Positions 6,846 to 7,323 of a stretch of DNA of 7,323 bases are shown piece by piece. Position 1 is the stretch's first letter, and each line of letters begins with the position of its first letter. The notes below the pieces were generated by a model that saw only the letters and a list, made by a program, of their open reading frames with translations, did not search any database and was not told the DNA's origin. Location: assembly GCA_016192205.1 (NCBI GenBank), contig JACPUP010000037.1:1-7323 (forward strand), in the 5' to 3' direction. The position numbers and the translations under genes were made by a program. The stretch is from Candidatus Kerfeldbacteria bacterium. Its GTDB lineage: Bacteria; Patescibacteriota; Patescibacteriia; SBBC01; JACPUP01.

Positions 6846-6957
6846 GCTGTTCGAGCGCACTCCTTCCGCGGCTCTCTACGACACTCCGCGAACGCGCTCA
6901 ACAGCTGGGCCCAACCACGTTGACCGAGCTGTCAACCTGCGCGGGCCCTTATTCTTT
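6846..6957 (+). ncRNA. Candidate structured small RNA of about 110 nt
   Basis: Stem-loop 1 pairs GCTGTT (6846-6851) with AACAGC (6900-6905) and, after one bulged C, GAGCGC (6853-6858) with GCGCTC (6894-6899): 12 base pairs. An inner stem pairs CGCGG (6867-6871) with CCGCG (6886-6890) around a 14-base loop. Stem-loop 2 (6907-6948) pairs GGGCCC/GGGCCC outside and GTTGAC/GTCAAC inside, followed by TTATTCTTTGT. Promoter, two stems and T-rich tail are in the right order on the plus strand only. I compared it by eye with SRP 4.5S RNA, tmRNA and tRNA features and saw no match. Its 8-base internal loop contains CTCCTT, complementary to Shine-Dalgarno sequences. It lies between two heptamer arrays, antisense to no recognised gene. 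A 55-codon plus-strand frame (6808-6975) covers it but looks like chance. Confidence 0.5.
6907..6957 (+). terminator. Intrinsic-terminator-like hairpin ending the RNA candidate
   Basis: GGGCCC (6907-6912) pairs with GGGCCC (6943-6948), and GTTGAC (6919-6924) pairs with GTCAAC (6931-6936) around a 6-base loop; a symmetrical 6 by 6 internal loop separates the stems. The tail TTATTCTTTGT follows at once on the plus strand. The large internal loop and interrupted T-run make it weaker than a textbook terminator. On the minus strand no T-rich tract follows, so the direction is plus. Confidence 0.5.
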
Positions 6958-6960
6958 GTA

Positions 6961-7035
6961 GGGCATAGGTTCTAGGGCGTAGGGCACAGACGATCACTAC
7001 GCCCTACGCCCTATGCCCTATGCCCTATGCCCTCA
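6961..7035. repeat. Heptamer array in two opposed halves forming a long hairpin
   Basis: The left half has G-rich heptamers starting at 6961, 6968, 6975 and 6982 (GGGCATA type). The right half has five C-rich heptamers starting at 7001, 7008, 7015, 7022 and 7029 (GCCCTAT type). The halves are reverse complements: TAGGGCGTAGGGC at 6973-6985 pairs exactly with 7001-7013 across a 15-base loop, and further heptamers can pair imperfectly outside. The last heptamer (GCCCTCA, 7029-7035) contains the stop codon of the DUF6504-like gene. It may act as a transcript-end structure for that gene, but no T-tract follows on the minus strand. Confidence 0.85.
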
Positions 7036-7302
7036 CGAAAACACCGCGGGCACGTCCAGCCGCCACGCCAACGTCTCCGGATCATACGCCAGCACGTACG
7101 TATTCGCCTCATCGGAAACCGAGAAGCACCAATGAAAGCGTGACCCGACGCGACGCCGATATACGAGATGCACCTTGCGTACGTCGTAACGCTTCGTTCC
7201 CCACTGGAACGCCACTGGTCGCACGCGCTGGCCTTCGAAATCCACAAATACGCGGATGGGTTCGCTCGGTTGATTCACTTGATTCGGGGCGCGGAGGGGC
7301 AT
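7033..7302 (-). CDS. DUF6504-like small protein, typical neighbour of DinB-type polymerases
   Basis: An 89-residue protein. Residues 15-50 (PIRVFVDFEG, RPVAFQWGTKRYDVRKVHLVYRR) follow the DUF6504 pattern 'P-V-rV ... P..F.WrGrrY.V..V...WR', and the rest (FHWCFSVSDEANTYVLAYDPETLAWRLDVPAVF) is compatible with the strand-rich end of that family. DUF6504 proteins are commonly encoded next to dinB or related mutagenic polymerase genes; their biochemical role is not known to me. Here dinB lies about 420 bases downstream on the same strand, separated by repeats and the RNA candidate, so co-transcription is possible but not assured. An in-frame TGA lies 12 bases upstream (7312-7314), so ATG 7302 is the only ATG start. 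No Shine-Dalgarno sequence is visible before it. Confidence 0.75.
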   Translation of the reverse strand: MPLRAPNQVNQPSEPIRVFVDFEGQRVRPVAFQWGTKRYDVRKVHLVYRRRVGSRFHWCFSVSDEANTYVLAYDPETLAWRLDVPAVFS

Positions 7303-7323
7303 AGAAGAGAATCATGAATAGTG

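Noticed and set aside
6620..6901. Minus-strand 93-codon frame across the intergenic region
   Set aside because: Only the 13-codon dinB-like segment is recognisable; the rest is repeat-encoded (TLYPSPSSLIPIPY) or antisense to the RNA candidate, so it is described as a fragment and not as a gene.
6846..6957. SRP 4.5S RNA, tmRNA or tRNA
   Set aside because: The GGAA tetraloop with its asymmetric loop, a tRNA-like acceptor with CCA and a T-arm GTTCGA in the right setting are not found on either strand.
6615..6960. LexA (SOS) operator before dinB
   Set aside because: No CTG-N10-CAG or GAAC-N4-GTTC type palindrome was found in the dinB leader; the CTCG/CGAG pair at 6843-6855 is too short and belongs to the RNA structure.
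6900..6970. Integron attC-like site, because of GCCCAAC near the hairpin
   Set aside because: The matching GTTRRRY partner at the other end is absent, and no integrase or cassette structure is seen.
6808..6975. Plus-strand 55-codon frame beginning MLTHKRNVYTLPSLF
   Set aside because: Its ATG overlaps the -35 element, it has no ribosome binding site, and the nested base pairing explains the sequence better. It cannot be excluded as a small protein.
6755..7035. CRISPR array
   Set aside because: The repeats are 7 bases long and contiguous with no unique spacers.

Overview
The window is GC-rich bacterial DNA in which every confident gene lies on the minus strand, so the map reads from right to left. 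Six protein genes are present: a small DUF6504-like gene at the right edge, then a compact run of five genes. These are a Y-family DNA polymerase (dinB), a single-pass membrane protein with a lipid-binding-like domain, a polytopic membrane protein, a membrane-anchored HtrA-like protein with PDZ domain, and a secreted subtilisin-family protease cut by the left edge. No rRNA, tRNA, CRISPR array or transposase was seen. The taxon cannot be fixed from this sequence. The small membrane protein families and the DinB type are compatible with a GC-rich candidate-phylum (Patescibacteria-like) or other uncultured bacterium, but this is a weak guess.

Region 1-5365 (minus strand) looks like an envelope operon. 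Successive genes overlap by an ATGA stop/start junction at two places (4727-4730 and 2711-2714), lie about 10 bases apart at a third, and the first one overlaps the end of dinB by 38 bases. Its products are all membrane-bound or exported. The HtrA-like protein has lost all three catalytic residues and should be a pseudoprotease. Its neighbour, the subtilase, keeps an intact Asp/His/Ser triad and carries Ig-like modules and at least five calcium-binding FG-GAP/VCBS-type repeats.

Region 5328-6614 is dinB, with its catalytic carboxylates intact. Upstream of it is a stretch of about 420 bases without a normal gene (6615-7032), which is the most unusual part of the window. It holds, in order: a 10-bp perfect hairpin; a 13-codon fragment of a second, diverged dinB 5' end; a 7-base-period G-rich array able to form a G-quadruplex; a plus-strand promoter followed by two nested stem-loops and a T-rich tail, which together look like a gene for an RNA of about 110 nt; and a second 7-base-period array that folds back on itself and runs into the stop codon of the DUF6504-like gene.

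DUF6504-type genes are usually found next to dinB-type polymerases. The simplest reading is that an ancestral DUF6504-dinB pair was split by duplication or replacement of dinB and by gain of the repeat and RNA element. The RNA candidate and the dinB relic are the two observations most worth testing.
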